This document shows, piece by piece, positions 7,201 through 7,350 of a DNA stretch of 7,350 bases (positions within the stretch are counted from its first letter, which is position 1; every line of letters begins with the position of its first letter). The position numbers were made by a program, and so were the translations under genes. Source of the stretch: an uncultured bacterium (lineage in GTDB: Bacteria > Bacteroidota > Bacteroidia > Chitinophagales > CAIOSU01). A model generated the notes under the pieces. The model was not told the origin of the DNA and did no database searches. It worked only from the letters and a program-made list of their open reading frames with translations. The stretch lies in assembly GCA_903861055.1 (NCBI GenBank), contig CAIOSU010000320.1, forward strand, positions 1 through 7,350, in the 5' to 3' direction.

Positions 7201-7350
7201 ACCATCAAATCTAAATGCTGACTTGTTGTTAATCAAAGCAATACTATCTACCCATAGTGGTTGTTGGCCGCTACCGTTTTGGTTTAAGCTGTTTCCGTTG
7301 CCACTTTGGTCAATCCAGCTACTTACCAGGTTCGATCCGTTCTTCACCAC
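4243..7350 (-). CDS. Secreted multidomain surface protein with LamG-like, Ig-like, PKD domains and T9SS C-terminal sorting domain (5' partial)
   Basis: The visible 1035 residues are the C-terminal part; the frame is still open at 7350, so signal peptide and start lie outside. Order of parts (residues counted from the edge): concanavalin-like/LamG domain, about 2-213, with SWIDQSGNGN, FRFDGSD and a closing IAEIIGID...ERYLYNKY; three Ig-like repeats, about 229-283, 289-353 and 359-426, of the YLWSTGD...GTYWVQVTD kind common in gliding-motility-type proteins; five PKD domains, about 433-513, 518-597, 600-678, 681-762 and 764-842, with WxFGD cores such as WTFGDD and WDFGDF; a CARDB-like region, 845-945; and a T9SS type A tail, about 951-1035, with YPNPTNG, LGHKLM and PRGVYILKVRF. 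Such proteins cross the outer membrane by T9SS and are usually anchored or released after tail removal. The role is probably adhesion or glycan binding, but no catalytic domain is visible and the ligand is unknown. Confidence 0.9.
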   Translation of the reverse strand: MVKNGSNLVSSWIDQSGNGNSLNQNGSGQQPLWVDSIALINNKSAFRFDGSDFLNGGDILSLGNSSWHFFLVGRMNANDNTYFAKSLFANATNRYALLRTANQINYFVHDIAAIQATSPTTFGRFELVHTSLSRLSGIIELYRNSALISQSGGLFPSYNNTSTNRFLVGAYNGTVDNIQTYYLDGNIAEIIGIDSTLTQAQVGLIERYLYNKYSTPVWLGHDIKIDYGFCDTIILNATDRYVKYLWSTGDSTRTLRINKTGTYWVQVTDVFDQIYRDTVNVTLPSVALPTVNSICLGDSIIWNANLGPNYTYEWNVGDTTSSLAITSPGIYFISISDTNNPQCNYISDPHTVTLDSFALTTTLGPDTTVCGGATIGLQSSTQNIIAYNWSDNSNTSTILINNPGTYWVNVLNVTGCQASDTIEVITSGVLANVNFTVPNAFCLGDTSYFTNTSNVQSPYNITGYQWNFGSTTDTSTLQNPTYYFDSAATYTVSLEVTADSGCVSSLAKTVQVFNKPTTKFSYQIGCAGAPISFSDQSVGVANDAITQWFWTFGDDSTSTQRNTSHVYAQAGIYAVSLTVTSATGCQSTFTDTLEVYPELIVAIEAENLCFGETTQFTDASPAFSNISWIWDFGDFTGISTQKNPTHNYTQTGSFLVSLTVKNALGCEKTTFDTISIVQSPTANFTYNVACESSNFRLNDASTIAGNDPITKWLWEFNDGGLPSNAPNPVRTYDTTGTFNVTLSIESANGCPASVTKPVTIAPAPTASFTFTPDYGAAPLPVTYTNTSTGAVSYQWYFSDGAYATDQDPVHTFTYNNDFTTTLVATGPGGCKDTFSSSITINISTLDIAVVEIDVQNVNGRVRPFATIINQGTRNVDHYFLTATLGDGSRITERVDSLLASGTGMIYYFVAGYEATEYQANSYLCIQASQPNDEVDDNALNDRLCKPLENDIRIVPPYPNPTNGSVTFEILMPREAALKVEMFDVLGHKLMDVYNATAPKGTQTFKLDLNGYPRGVYILKVRFNDTDEYIFKFVAE

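Noticed and set aside
4243..7350. Recent DNA-level duplication of the PKD repeats or a horizontally acquired defence or toxin module
   Set aside because: The PKD copies are strongly diverged, no near-identical DNA repeats were seen, no mobile-element genes flank the gene and no toxin or nuclease domain is visible in the part available.

Overview
The window is a compact, chromosome-type stretch of a member of the Bacteroidota. I infer this from three things: a large protein ending in a type IX secretion (T9SS) sorting domain, the gene order purH-mreB-mreC, and Bacteroidota-type promoter boxes of the form TAnnTTTG. All five real genes lie on the minus strand, so transcription runs from right to left. 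No RNA gene, CRISPR array, insertion sequence or phage gene was seen.

Right to left: positions 7350-4243 hold the C-terminal 1035 residues of a modular secreted surface protein. It has a concanavalin-like/LamG domain, three Ig-like repeats, five PKD domains, a CARDB-like domain and a T9SS type A tail. Its 5' end is outside the window. A 138-bp gap carries short tandem repeats and a candidate promoter, followed by purN (4104-3529, GTG start). A 282-bp gap holds a hairpin, an inverted repeat, a perfect DnaA-box 9-mer and a candidate purH promoter. Then come purH (best start GTG at 3246, end 1729), mreB (1679-657) and the first 210 codons of mreC (631 to the window edge).

PurN and PurH carry out the third step and the last two steps of de novo IMP synthesis. 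purH is followed after 49 bp by mreB, which is followed after 25 bp by mreC, so these three probably form one transcription unit that joins purine synthesis to the rod-shape elongation machinery. mreD, a PBP2 gene and rodA would be expected to the left of the window, from what I recall of other Bacteroidota. purN probably has its own promoter.

The coding content is ordinary. I did not find an undescribed multi-gene system. The points worth a second look are in the two intergenic regions, in the start codons of the two pur genes, and in the architecture of the surface protein.
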